Of a stretch of DNA of 64,000 bases, positions 17,410-24,611 are shown in pieces. The first letter of the stretch is position 1, and the number at the start of each line of letters is the position of its first letter. The notes beneath the pieces are model-generated. The model worked only from the letters and a program-made list of their open reading frames with translations, did no database searches and had not been told where the DNA came from. The position numbers and the translations under genes were made by a program. Source of the DNA: JAAOII01 sp965207945 (GTDB lineage Bacteria > Pseudomonadota > Gammaproteobacteria > CBDBNL01 > JAAOII01); the NCBI GenBank assembly GCA_965207945.1, contig OZ242303.1, positions 248,001 to 312,000 on the forward strand, written 5' to 3'.

Positions 17410-18522
17410 AATAGATAAAGAATCCTTGCTATTCAATAGCATCACTACTCTATCCACTCCCATAGCCACTCCACTACATGGAGGCAATCCTTTCCAAGCA
17501 TCCTTTACTAATCTAACATTTTCATCCATCATTACTTTTGCTTCTCCTTCAAGTTGCGTATATATCTTGTTGGGCGCTGCCTCTTCTCCGCCGTTAGCAA
17601 TTTCAATTCCTCGCCAAAATAACTCAAACCTGTTGGCAACCTTTTCTCCTGCCTGATTTTTTGTCACTGTGGTAAACCCTGCTTGTTCACAAGGGAACTC
17701 ATCCACTATGCACATATATTCACGGCTATCCGCCACCAAGTTTTTATTCTTGGTATCTGCCTGCTCAGCAGGCGGTGATTTTAGTGACTTCAGTGATTCA
17801 GCTACCACACTGCCAAATAATAAATCTAGAATCTGACTGCGCTGTAAATGCTTAAGATCGCTATTGCCAATATCACTGCTGACACTTTCATTCTTGTTAG
17901 CAGCAAGTGCATGCGCTGCTGCCTCTCGCAGCTCTTCGGTATTTTTACGTAACATCTTTTTGCTATATCCTTTGCTATAACTGCAGCTATGCAAGGGGAT
18001 GGGAAGTCCTGCCTGCTCAAAAGATTGTTGGTATGTTAGACGGTTAATAGTAAAGGATGTGCCAGGTAACTTGTATTCATGTAACAGGGTGTCCAATAAT
18101 GAGAGTATATCTTTTTGAATCTCTTGTTGACTCCAGCCGATGCGATACCATTCCAGCATAGTAAATTCTGGGTTATGAATACGCCCTTGCTCTCCTTGGC
18201 GAAACGACTGGCATATTTGAAATATGTGCCCTGGAAACCCCTGTGCTATTAGCTCTTTCATTGCGTATTCTGGCGATGCTTGGAGGTATTGAATATTGTC
18301 TGCTGTTGCTATTTGGGTTTTCTTGCTTGAACTTAGATTTGCCTCTCCCTGTGTAGCAGATGACGGTATATTAAAAAGCTTTATGTGGGGTTCTTGTAGC
18401 CGTTGCGCCAGCATAAGCGGAGTGGTTACTTCAGTGGCGCGACTTTGTGTAAAGAAATTGCGTATGCAGCTGTGGACTCGGCTTTGTTGATAGCACTTAT
18501 CAAATAATTTGAATTTTGTCAA
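17404..18522 (-). CDS. epmA: EF-P--(R)-beta-lysine ligase (EpmA/PoxA/GenX)
   Basis: A class II LysRS-like enzyme that attaches beta-lysine to elongation factor P, helping translation of polyproline stretches. Seen are VTTPLMLAQ near residue 32, SPEYAMKELIAQG near 83, FRQGEQGRIHNPEFTMLEWYR (motif 2, 107-127), RFELFWRGIEIANGGEE (298-314) and SGVAMGVDRVVMLL (motif 3, 350-363). At 372 aa it is longer than the roughly 325-aa E. coli protein; extra Ser/Lys/Gln-rich stretches at about 51-75 and 243-268 explain this. There is no N-terminal anticodon domain, as expected. Its 5' end overlaps lpxH by 23 nt. Confidence 0.9.
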   Translation of the reverse strand: MTKFKLFDKCYQQSRVHSCIRNFFTQSRATEVTTPLMLAQRLQEPHIKLFNIPSSATQGEANLSSSKKTQIATADNIQYLQASPEYAMKELIAQGFPGHIFQICQSFRQGEQGRIHNPEFTMLEWYRIGWSQQEIQKDILSLLDTLLHEYKLPGTSFTINRLTYQQSFEQAGLPIPLHSCSYSKGYSKKMLRKNTEELREAAAHALAANKNESVSSDIGNSDLKHLQRSQILDLLFGSVVAESLKSLKSPPAEQADTKNKNLVADSREYMCIVDEFPCEQAGFTTVTKNQAGEKVANRFELFWRGIEIANGGEEAAPNKIYTQLEGEAKVMMDENVRLVKDAWKGLPPCSGVAMGVDRVVMLLNSKDSLSIP

Positions 18523-19249
18523 GTGGATAGTTGTGGAGTTCGGCTTTGTCTGTTATAGATGCAATCCATGCTTTGTTTTGGTTGCCCCAGTCGCCTAAGC
18601 ATATAAGCTGCCTTTTTTTGCCTTGTATATTTAGTTCAAACTGTTCAGGTTTATGCAGGTGCCCATGAATTAAGATGTCGGCATCATGTTTAATAAATAA
18701 CTTCTCAATATATTCAGGGTTTATGCATAACTCTTCTGTGTCATGGCTATTGACGTGGGCATTACTTTCTGCAAAATACTGTTGCTTTAACTTTATTCTT
18801 TCTGCGGGGCTTTTGCTGATGAATTGTTGTTTCCATTGTTGAGTGCGGGTTAACGTGCGAACCTCTTGAAACTTTTTATCTGCTATACATAATGAATCGC
18901 CGTGGGCAACAAAGACCCTTTTGTTGTTAATTTGCAGAACTTCTTCTTCTGCCTCTATTAGCACGCAGCCGCTTAGGTTCAAAAAATCATTGCCAATCAG
19001 GAAGTCACGATTGCCTGCTTGGAAGAATACTTGTCCACCGCTTTTCTTGATAGCGTATAACGCAGCTGCTATCTGCTCTTCTTGTGTTGTCATCATATCG
19101 TCGCCCAACCAGGCATCAAAGAGGTCACCAAGGATATATAACTGAGATTTCTTTAATGCCATTATTTGGCAGAAATCCAAGAAGCTCTTGTGCCTGTCTA
19201 AATATTCAGCGCTAAGATGTAAGTCCGCAATAAAGTAGTGATTTTTCAC
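18500..19249 (-). CDS. lpxH: UDP-2,3-diacylglucosamine diphosphatase
   Basis: Calcineurin-like metallophosphoesterase that makes lipid X in lipid A biosynthesis. The metal-binding motifs are all present: ADLHLS, GDLFDAWLGDD, GNRDFLIG, AHGDSLC and the terminal GHLHKPE. I chose the GTG at 19249 (249 aa): the first motif then lies at the normal distance from the N-terminus, and TATAAT ends 6 nt upstream. The reading frame extends to an ATG at 19303, which would add 18 residues. Presence of lpxH shows the organism makes lipid A. Overlaps epmA downstream on the same strand. Confidence 0.92.
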   Translation of the reverse strand: MKNHYFIADLHLSAEYLDRHKSFLDFCQIMALKKSQLYILGDLFDAWLGDDMMTTQEEQIAAALYAIKKSGGQVFFQAGNRDFLIGNDFLNLSGCVLIEAEEEVLQINNKRVFVAHGDSLCIADKKFQEVRTLTRTQQWKQQFISKSPAERIKLKQQYFAESNAHVNSHDTEELCINPEYIEKLFIKHDADILIHGHLHKPEQFELNIQGKKRQLICLGDWGNQNKAWIASITDKAELHNYPLDKIQII

Positions 19250-19255
19250 ATAATT

Positions 19256-19261
19256 ATTATA
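19256..19261 (-). promoter_or_regulatory. -10-like TATAAT for lpxH
   Basis: TATAAT on the reverse strand ends 6 nt before the GTG at 19249. This supports the GTG start and a leaderless mRNA. No Shine-Dalgarno is present. Confidence 0.4.
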
Positions 19262-19397
19262 ACAGGGGTATATTTGATAGAGTATAGTATAATGACGAGG
19301 CACGATAATTATAGTTGTATTGTTGTGTTATTGGTGTGATTAATGTCAGCTAAACTTTATTTATAGATCAGATATAAATCAAAAATTATTGTATATT

Positions 19398-20456
19398 ATG
19401 GAATTCCTGAGTGAATATGGGCTTTTTGTAGCCAAAATACTTACCTTCTTACTAGCATTCGTGTTGATTACCGGCTTTATTGCCGCAACAGTGCGTTCAC
19501 GAGGGCAAGAATCTCGCACTAAACTAAAAGTTGTGCATTTAAATAAGAAACTAAAGAATATTGAAAGACAGTTTAAAAGCATGGTTCTATCTCATAAAGA
19601 GTGGAAGTCAATGCTTAAGCTGGATAAAAAAGAAACTAAAAAACTTAATAAACTTAACAAACTTCAAAAACGGCAAAAGAAGAAACAGGATGAACGCAAG
19701 GTGGCGTATGTAATTAATTTTAATGGAGATATGAAAGCATCGGATGTTAATTCTTTGACAGACACTATTTCACTTATTATCAAAGTTGCCAAACCAAAAG
19801 AAGAAGTGGTGTTGCGTTTGGAGAGTGGTGGCGGTTATGTTCACTCTTATGGGTTGGCGGCAGCGCAATTATTACGTTTGCGTGAACATAAACTGAGTTT
19901 GACAGTTTGCGTTGATAAAGTGGCTGCTAGTGGCGGCTATCTTATGGCGGCTATGGCAGATAAAATATGCGCAGCTCCTTTTGCAATACTTGGTTCTATT
20001 GGAGTGGTAGGAATGGTGCCAAATATTAACAAACTCCTTAAAAAAGGGAACATTGATGTAGAGTATCATACATCTGGCGAATACAAAAGAACCCTGACAA
20101 TGGTGGGCGAAAATACCCCTAAGGGGCGTAAAAAATTCCAACAAGATCTGCAGCATACCCATAGCTTGTTTAAAGATATGGTTAAGAAATATCGTCCATC
20201 ACTTTCTATAGCAAAAGTGGCAACTGGTGAAATATGGTATGGTAGTGACGCGCTGAAGATGAAGCTCACAGATGAGATCATTACTTCTGAGGAGTATTTA
20301 TTCTTAAAAACGGAAAAAACCGATTTATATGAGGTGTCGGTAAGAGAAAAGAAAAATATTGCAGAACGTTTTGGCAAGGCAAGCGATGAAGCGGTGGGAA
20401 CCTTTTCGGATAAGTTGTTGTCGCGCATGCAAGAATGGAACTTGTTTAATCGGTAA
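19398..20456 (+). CDS. sohB: SohB-type inner-membrane serine peptidase
   Basis: About 352 aa. The N-terminus MEFLSEYGLFVAK followed by one membrane helix closely resembles E. coli SohB. A Lys-rich coiled segment (about residues 40-100, with KLNKLNKLQKRQKKK) precedes the peptidase domain. The S49-family catalytic serine lies in KVAASGGYLMAA, followed by APFAILGSIGVVG, and LRLESGGG is nearby. It probably degrades membrane or periplasmic proteins or peptides. The ATG at 19398 matches the SohB N-terminus; a TTG three codons upstream is less likely. Confidence 0.92.
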   Translation: MEFLSEYGLFVAKILTFLLAFVLITGFIAATVRSRGQESRTKLKVVHLNKKLKNIERQFKSMVLSHKEWKSMLKLDKKETKKLNKLNKLQKRQKKKQDERKVAYVINFNGDMKASDVNSLTDTISLIIKVAKPKEEVVLRLESGGGYVHSYGLAAAQLLRLREHKLSLTVCVDKVAASGGYLMAAMADKICAAPFAILGSIGVVGMVPNINKLLKKGNIDVEYHTSGEYKRTLTMVGENTPKGRKKFQQDLQHTHSLFKDMVKKYRPSLSIAKVATGEIWYGSDALKMKLTDEIITSEEYLFLKTEKTDLYEVSVREKKNIAERFGKASDEAVGTFSDKLLSRMQEWNLFNR

Positions 20457-20477
20457 ATATCACTATATAAATACCAC

Positions 20478-20483
20478 TATAAT
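20478..20483 (+). promoter_or_regulatory. -10-like TATAAT upstream of folE2
   Basis: TATAAT ends 17 nt before the folE2 ATG. The implied leader is about 10 nt and carries no Shine-Dalgarno. Confidence 0.35.
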
Positions 20484-20500
20484 AGAATTCTAAATAAATT

Positions 20501-21415
20501 ATGAGTCAAGTTCAATTGCCCGATGTGGCACAAAATAGTAAACCAGAAGAACCGTCAAGATTAAACTGGGTGGGAATGAAGGGCATAGTCATGCCTCTTG
20601 CAATGTCTGATAAGGATTTGGGAGTGCAGAAAGTGCGCTCTGAAATTGATTGTTATGTTGATTTGAATGATCCACAGGCGCGAGGTATTCACATGTCGCG
20701 TATGTATTTAAGCTTAACTAAACTAAGTTTATTAGAAAAAGTTAACTACGGGACTTTAGAACAGCTCACCAAAGATTTTGTCTCGTTACAGGAAGGATAT
20801 AGTACTTCATCTAAAGTGTCTATTCATTTTGACCTATGTGTTGAAAGGGAATCACTTTTGAGCGGACACAAAGGATGGTTGGATTATCCAGTCCAGGTTA
20901 GTTTAGTTAATTTAGGCGGCAAGATTAAGTGTCAAATTGAATTTAAGATAATATATTCTTCCACTTGCCCTTGTTCTGCAGCATTATCTCGCCAGCTGAT
21001 TAGTGATAGATTTGTTAAGCACTTTAACAACGGTAATGCTATTACTAAGGAAAAAGGACAAGAGTGGTTGAAAAATGAAGAGAAAATGATGGCAACTCCA
21101 CATAGTCAAAGAAGTATTGCGGAGGTGAAACTTGTTGTGAAATCCCAAGATAATTTTCCGTTTTTGCATCTTATCAACATGGCAGAGGATGCGATTAAAA
21201 CTAGAGTGCAGTCAGTAGTTAAACGGGAAGATGAGCAATCTTTTGCAAGTTTAAATGGAGAGAATCTTATGTTCTGCGAGGATGCGGCGCGGATTCTGCA
21301 AAAAGCATTCTCTGGTTTTTCTAAGGACGGTGTCAGCATTAAGGTTCGTCATTTGGAAAGCTTACACCCTCATGACGCAATTGCTGAGGTGTTAGAAGGA
21401 GATATAATTACATAG
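20501..21415 (+). CDS. folE2: GTP cyclohydrolase FolE2 (type IB)
   Basis: 304 aa. Converts GTP to 7,8-dihydroneopterin triphosphate, the first step of folate synthesis, with relaxed metal need compared with zinc-dependent FolE. Recognisable are the N-terminal DVAQ, the WVGMKGIVMPL stretch, ARGIHMSRMY, the conserved metal-site STCPCSAALSRQL (about residues 150-162) and EDAARILQKAF near the C-terminus. Length is typical. It stands alone between sohB and the convergent gloB. Its stop codon lies in an AT-rich hairpin. Confidence 0.93.
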   Translation: MSQVQLPDVAQNSKPEEPSRLNWVGMKGIVMPLAMSDKDLGVQKVRSEIDCYVDLNDPQARGIHMSRMYLSLTKLSLLEKVNYGTLEQLTKDFVSLQEGYSTSSKVSIHFDLCVERESLLSGHKGWLDYPVQVSLVNLGGKIKCQIEFKIIYSSTCPCSAALSRQLISDRFVKHFNNGNAITKEKGQEWLKNEEKMMATPHSQRSIAEVKLVVKSQDNFPFLHLINMAEDAIKTRVQSVVKREDEQSFASLNGENLMFCEDAARILQKAFSGFSKDGVSIKVRHLESLHPHDAIAEVLEGDIIT

Positions 21416-21426
21416 TAATTATATCT
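21400..21426. terminator. AT-rich inverted repeat over the folE2 stop codon
   Basis: Eleven-base arms 21400-21410 and 21416-21426 are exact complements around a CATAG loop that contains the stop codon. T-rich sequence follows on the plus strand. It may end folE2 transcription; the stem has little GC, so this is uncertain. Confidence 0.4.
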
Positions 21427-21467
21427 ATTCTTTAATTCTCCCCCCTTTAATTTCCCCCTTTTCAATC

Positions 21468-22229
21468 CTACCCTTTCCACTTTCTTAGGGAACTGAATAC
21501 CTCTGCTGGAGTTGATAGTTTGCCACCTGCAAACTCTTCTGCATTTTTAACTATAGTTGCTTGATCCACTCTTAAGAATGGGTTGGTCTTCAATTCTTCC
21601 TCTAGGGTACCTGGAGCGCTTATTCCATTTTGCTGTATTACTTTTTCGGTGTTGCTTAGTCGTTTAAGGAGGTCGGGGTTATCCGGTTCTACCTTGCTGG
21701 CGAAGAGTAGATTAGATGTTGTAATTTCATGTCCCCAGTAAAGCTTTGTCTTGGGGGGCAATGCGGCGCATTTTTGTAAGGATTCAAACATCTGCTCCAT
21801 AGTCCCCTCAGGGACATTGCCACATCCTGCGCCAAATATAACATCACCACATAAGAAGTGCTTGCCGTCAATTATAAATCCTATATGGTCGGAAGCATGT
21901 CCAGGGAGGGATAGGACATCAAATTTAACTCCAAGTCGTTCAAAGGAATCGCCTTCGGTAAATGCTTGAGTTATTGATTCTATGTCTTCATTCTCAGGAC
22001 CAAGCACAGGACAATGATATTGGTCGGTTACATCTTTTATACCAGCGGTGTGGTCACTATGGTTATGAGTTATTAAGATACTGTCAGCTACTAGCCCATT
22101 ATCTGTTAGATACTTTAATACTGGTTTACTCTTGCCTGGGTCCACTACTATGGCGTCATTATTCTTGCCGATGATAAACCAAAAAATGTTATCTCCGTTT
22201 GGATCCTTAATACCTTCTATCTTTACCAT
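21468..22229 (-). CDS. gloB: Hydroxyacylglutathione hydrolase (glyoxalase II)
   Basis: A 253-aa metallo-beta-lactamase-fold enzyme that hydrolyses S-lactoylglutathione in methylglyoxal detoxification. Metal ligands are seen in THNHSDH (about residues 54-60), LPGHASDH and CGDVIFGAGCG, and GHE near 165-170. The NPFLR motif typical of glyoxalase II is near the C-terminus. A good Shine-Dalgarno (GAGAGGA) precedes the ATG. In E. coli gloB also lies near rnhA-dnaQ, which supports the identity. Confidence 0.9.
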   Translation of the reverse strand: MVKIEGIKDPNGDNIFWFIIGKNNDAIVVDPGKSKPVLKYLTDNGLVADSILITHNHSDHTAGIKDVTDQYHCPVLGPENEDIESITQAFTEGDSFERLGVKFDVLSLPGHASDHIGFIIDGKHFLCGDVIFGAGCGNVPEGTMEQMFESLQKCAALPPKTKLYWGHEITTSNLLFASKVEPDNPDLLKRLSNTEKVIQQNGISAPGTLEEELKTNPFLRVDQATIVKNAEEFAGGKLSTPAEVFSSLRKWKG

Positions 22230-22441
22230 ACTCTTATCCTCTCATCATTTTTGATGTTCCTAATGTTTTCGATGCTTCTTATATTCCTTGCTATGTTTAT
22301 AGCTGCATCCATGGTAATGATTATAGGTAAACCCCGCTAATAAGTCAAGGGCAATAATTATTTGCTTGAATTATGGTGTATAAATTCTTGCGACAAACTT
22401 TCAACCAATATGACAAATAATAAAAAAATAATTAAAAACTG
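22230..22441. other. Intergenic AT-rich stretch, no gene seen
   Basis: Between gloB and the promoter at 22442. It contains short ATG/CTT-rich near-repeats and poly-A runs. I see no tRNA, convincing reading frame or strong hairpin. Confidence 0.5.
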
Positions 22442-22469
22442 TTGCAATATTAAAATACTGTGTTATAAT
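22442..22469 (+). promoter_or_regulatory. Sigma70-like promoter TTGCAA-16-TATAAT
   Basis: TTGCAA (22442-22447) and TATAAT (22464-22469) are separated by 16 bp, one of the better two-box promoters in the window. The expected start is near 22476, just before a GC-rich hairpin. Confidence 0.5.
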
Positions 22470-22475
22470 ACTTGC

Positions 22476-22581
22476 CAGAACGGGGGGATTTATCCGTTCC
22501 AATTATAAGTAGTCGCGATGATTATATATTTTAATATTTATAGCCATGGTGACGCCAGATGAATATTCACTGGCATTTTTT
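22476..22581 (+). ncRNA. Candidate small RNA or attenuated leader
   Basis: About 105 nt bounded by the promoter above and a terminator-like hairpin. A first hairpin has GAACGG (22478-22483) pairing with CCGTTC (22494-22499). The middle is AU-rich. The last hairpin (22554-22574) is followed by six T. It does not resemble an RNA family I can name. It may be an independent small RNA or a leader controlling the sequence after 22637. Confidence 0.3.
22554..22581 (+). terminator. Hairpin with T-tract, intrinsic-terminator-like
   Basis: GCCAG (22554-22558) pairs with CTGGC (22570-22574) and the inner TGAATATTCA is self-complementary. ATTTTTT follows. Confidence 0.5.
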
Positions 22582-22636
22582 ATGATATGGTTGTCAAATA
22601 TTGATGTTCATATCAAGCAGAAAGAAGAGAATATAA

Positions 22637-23224
22637 ATGGGGATTAAGATTAATACAAATACCAATCTAAATGTTGGTCCACTGCTCAAAGAGGCAGCTC
22701 TTGGCATCAGTGCTCAAATCGGAGCTATCCGTTTGATTGCTGCATACGCTATTGCGCAATTGTTTATCAATGGACATACATTATGTTTCTCTATATCCCA
22801 TACAAGTTATGCAAGATTCATTGCATCAAGATTTATCCAATTATCCAGTTCAGATTTAATTTGGGGAAAGGCCTCCCTGGCGACTGAGATGATAACAGCT
22901 GACACATTCAAAGGGGGGAGTCATGCTGCTTATTATTTTAGTTCCTGGGAGGTTATTTTTAAAATAATTCATAAAGCCAAAACGATTTTCATAGTTCATA
23001 GTGTGAAGATCTTTCTGGCAGTAGAGATGATGTTGAAATGGCACAATATTAAGAGGGAGCCATACCTCCATCATCTCGCTGCCCGGGAGATTTATAATTC
23101 AATATTAAGAGGGAGACGTCTATTCCTCCATCATCTCGCTGCCCGGGAGATTTATAATTCAATATTAAGAGGGAGACGTCTATTCCTCCATCATCTCGCT
23201 GCCAGAGAGATTTATATTTCATAG
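22637..23224 (+). CDS. Doubtful 195-aa reading frame in a repeat-rich locus
   Basis: I do not recognise this product. Its first ~130 residues show no clear domain. The rest is an exact 20-aa repeat (HHLAAREIYNSILRGRRLF-type) created by 60-bp tandem repeats, and the opposite strand is open across the same repeats. A purine-rich stretch precedes the ATG. It occupies the gloB-rnhA gap, where E. coli has yafS, but shows no methyltransferase motifs. It may be non-coding repeat sequence that happens to stay open. Confidence 0.25.
   Translation: MGIKINTNTNLNVGPLLKEAALGISAQIGAIRLIAAYAIAQLFINGHTLCFSISHTSYARFIASRFIQLSSSDLIWGKASLATEMITADTFKGGSHAAYYFSSWEVIFKIIHKAKTIFIVHSVKIFLAVEMMLKWHNIKREPYLHHLAAREIYNSILRGRRLFLHHLAAREIYNSILRGRRLFLHHLAAREIYIS
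23045..23220. repeat. 60-bp tandem repeat, three copies
   Basis: Copies at 23045-23100 (shortened by about 4 bp), 23101-23160 and 23161-23220 share AATATTAAGAGGGAG and CCTCCATCATCTCGCTGCC cores. The CATCATCTCGCTGCC segment can pair with CTGGCAGTAGAGATGATG at about 23011-23028, and a related CTGGCGACTGAGATGAT lies near 22877, so the locus looks like a nest of palindromic repeats. Confidence 0.85.
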
Positions 23225-23250
23225 CATATTTCATAGGTACGCAACACTCG

Positions 23251-23291
23251 GGGCGGTTGGACTCATTCGTGACTTCATCCGCCCTTTCTTT
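23251..23291 (+). terminator. Intrinsic terminator
   Basis: GGGCGG (23251-23256) pairs with CCGCCC (23279-23284) and TTTCTTTTT follows. It would stop transcription before rnhA. Confidence 0.65.
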
Positions 23292-23338
23292 TTAATCATA
23301 GTGGGTAATACGGAAATATTATTATAAAATAAGCCATT

Positions 23339-23782
23339 ATGGCAGTGTTTACAATATATACAGATGGCGCCTGTTCGGGCAATCCTGGTCCTGGAGGTTG
23401 GGCGGCAATTATTAACCCCGGTATCAATGAGCAGATTATTTATGGAGGTGCTGCGCAAACTACGAATAATAAAATGGAACTTATGGCTGCTATTGAGGGC
23501 ATAAAGAAAGTTAGTGGCGGACAACAAGTAAAGATTTTTACTGACTCTCAATATGTGCAAAAAGGAATAACCGAATGGATTACTAATTGGCGCGCTAAGG
23601 ATTGGAAAACTGCCAGTAACAAACCAGTTAAGAATGTTGAGCTATGGCAAGTATTAGATGCTTTGTGTCAACAAATGTCAGTAAGTTGGCATTGGATTAG
23701 GGGACATGACAATAATGATGTGAATGAACGGGCAGATAAACTAGCGCGTGCCGCTTTAGAAGAGCATCGTCCAACAAGCTAA
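23339..23782 (+). CDS. rnhA: Ribonuclease HI
   Basis: A 147-aa enzyme that cleaves the RNA strand of RNA:DNA hybrids. The four acidic catalytic residues are visible: Asp in IYTDGACSGNPGPGGW (about residue 8), Glu in KMELMAA (near 46), Asp in FTDSQYV (near 67) and Asp in NERADKLA (near 132), with the conserved His in RGHD. Length is typical. dnaQ follows after 6 nt in the same direction; in E. coli the two are divergent neighbours. Confidence 0.96.
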   Translation: MAVFTIYTDGACSGNPGPGGWAAIINPGINEQIIYGGAAQTTNNKMELMAAIEGIKKVSGGQQVKIFTDSQYVQKGITEWITNWRAKDWKTASNKPVKNVELWQVLDALCQQMSVSWHWIRGHDNNDVNERADKLARAALEEHRPTS

Positions 23783-23788
23783 TAATAA

Positions 23789-24541
23789 ATGAGACGGATA
23801 GTCCTTGATACTGAAACCACAGGTATTTGTAAGAATGACCGCATCATAGAAATTGGCGCAGTGGAGTTGGAATATTCGCCGGCCGATTCCTCCCAGAGTT
23901 CATATCAGAATAACAACACTGGAGAAAATAGGAATGCTGAAAAAAAAGGAGTTTTTCATTATTATTTGAACCCACAAAAAAAGATACATCCCGATGCAAT
24001 TAAAGTGCATGGTATTAGTGATAAATTTTTGGAGGATAAGCCGCTATTTTCTACGGTGGCAGAAGAGTTTGAAGAGTTTATTCGTGATGCGACACTCATT
24101 ATCCATAATGCGCCTTTTGATTTGTATTATCTGAACTTTGAGTTAGCCCTGTTAGCTCAAGAGCAGCGACGGGAATTTACCCGAGTTGAGGATTTATGTT
24201 TGAAGGTTGAGGATACTCTTGTGATAGCTCAAAGTAAGTATCCGGGCCAATCAAATAGTTTGGATGCATTGCTGGCTAGGTTAGGCATAGATTCTTCTGC
24301 CAGAGCCAAAGGGCATGGAGCGTTGATTGATGCGCGCTTGCTTGGCGGAGTTTATGAGAGTATGTGTTTAACTCAGTCAGGTTTGGATTTTAACGTGGCG
24401 GAAAATAAAACCGATGTTGTAAATACTCAAGTAAACTTTGAAGAACTGGGACCTTTTCGCGTAATAAAACCCACAGCGGAGGAGCTGGCTGCTCATAATA
24501 GCATAGTGCAAGAGATTGGACGCGTAACCGACAATAGCTAA
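23789..24541 (+). CDS. dnaQ: DNA polymerase III epsilon (proofreading) subunit
   Basis: A 250-aa DEDDh 3'-5' exonuclease of the replicative polymerase. Exo I is RIVLDTETTGI (residues 3-13), Exo II is IIHNAPFDLYYLNFEL near 104-119, and Exo III is HGALIDARLL near 171-180. The HPDAIKVHGISD stretch is also typical. A Ser/Asn/Gln-rich insert of about 24 residues (30-53) separates Exo I from the HYYLNPQ strand; homologues have only a few residues there. The C-terminus should bind the alpha subunit. Confidence 0.94.
   Translation: MRRIVLDTETTGICKNDRIIEIGAVELEYSPADSSQSSYQNNNTGENRNAEKKGVFHYYLNPQKKIHPDAIKVHGISDKFLEDKPLFSTVAEEFEEFIRDATLIIHNAPFDLYYLNFELALLAQEQRREFTRVEDLCLKVEDTLVIAQSKYPGQSNSLDALLARLGIDSSARAKGHGALIDARLLGGVYESMCLTQSGLDFNVAENKTDVVNTQVNFEELGPFRVIKPTAEELAAHNSIVQEIGRVTDNS
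23876..23947 (+). other. Low-complexity insert in the DnaQ exonuclease domain
   Basis: Encodes residues 30-53, rich in Ser, Asn, Gln and Glu. It falls in the surface hairpin after the first catalytic strand. Confidence 0.5.
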
Positions 24542-24562
24542 TTTTATTTTCAGAGTTTAAGT

Positions 24563-24568
24563 TATAAT
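24563..24568 (+). promoter_or_regulatory. -10-like TATAAT upstream of the second giant lipoprotein gene
   Basis: TATAAT 43 nt before the ATG at 24612 predicts a leader of about 37 nt, longer than for most genes here. No strong Shine-Dalgarno and no clear -35. Confidence 0.35.
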
Positions 24569-24611
24569 ACATATATTGTGCATCAAGATAAAAATTAGTT
24601 GAAACATTGAC

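Noticed and set aside
22464..23290. One long structured RNA (RNase P, tmRNA or 6S) across the gloB-rnhA gap
   Set aside because: None of the conserved core sequences of these RNAs could be found; an internal terminator-like hairpin also argues against it.
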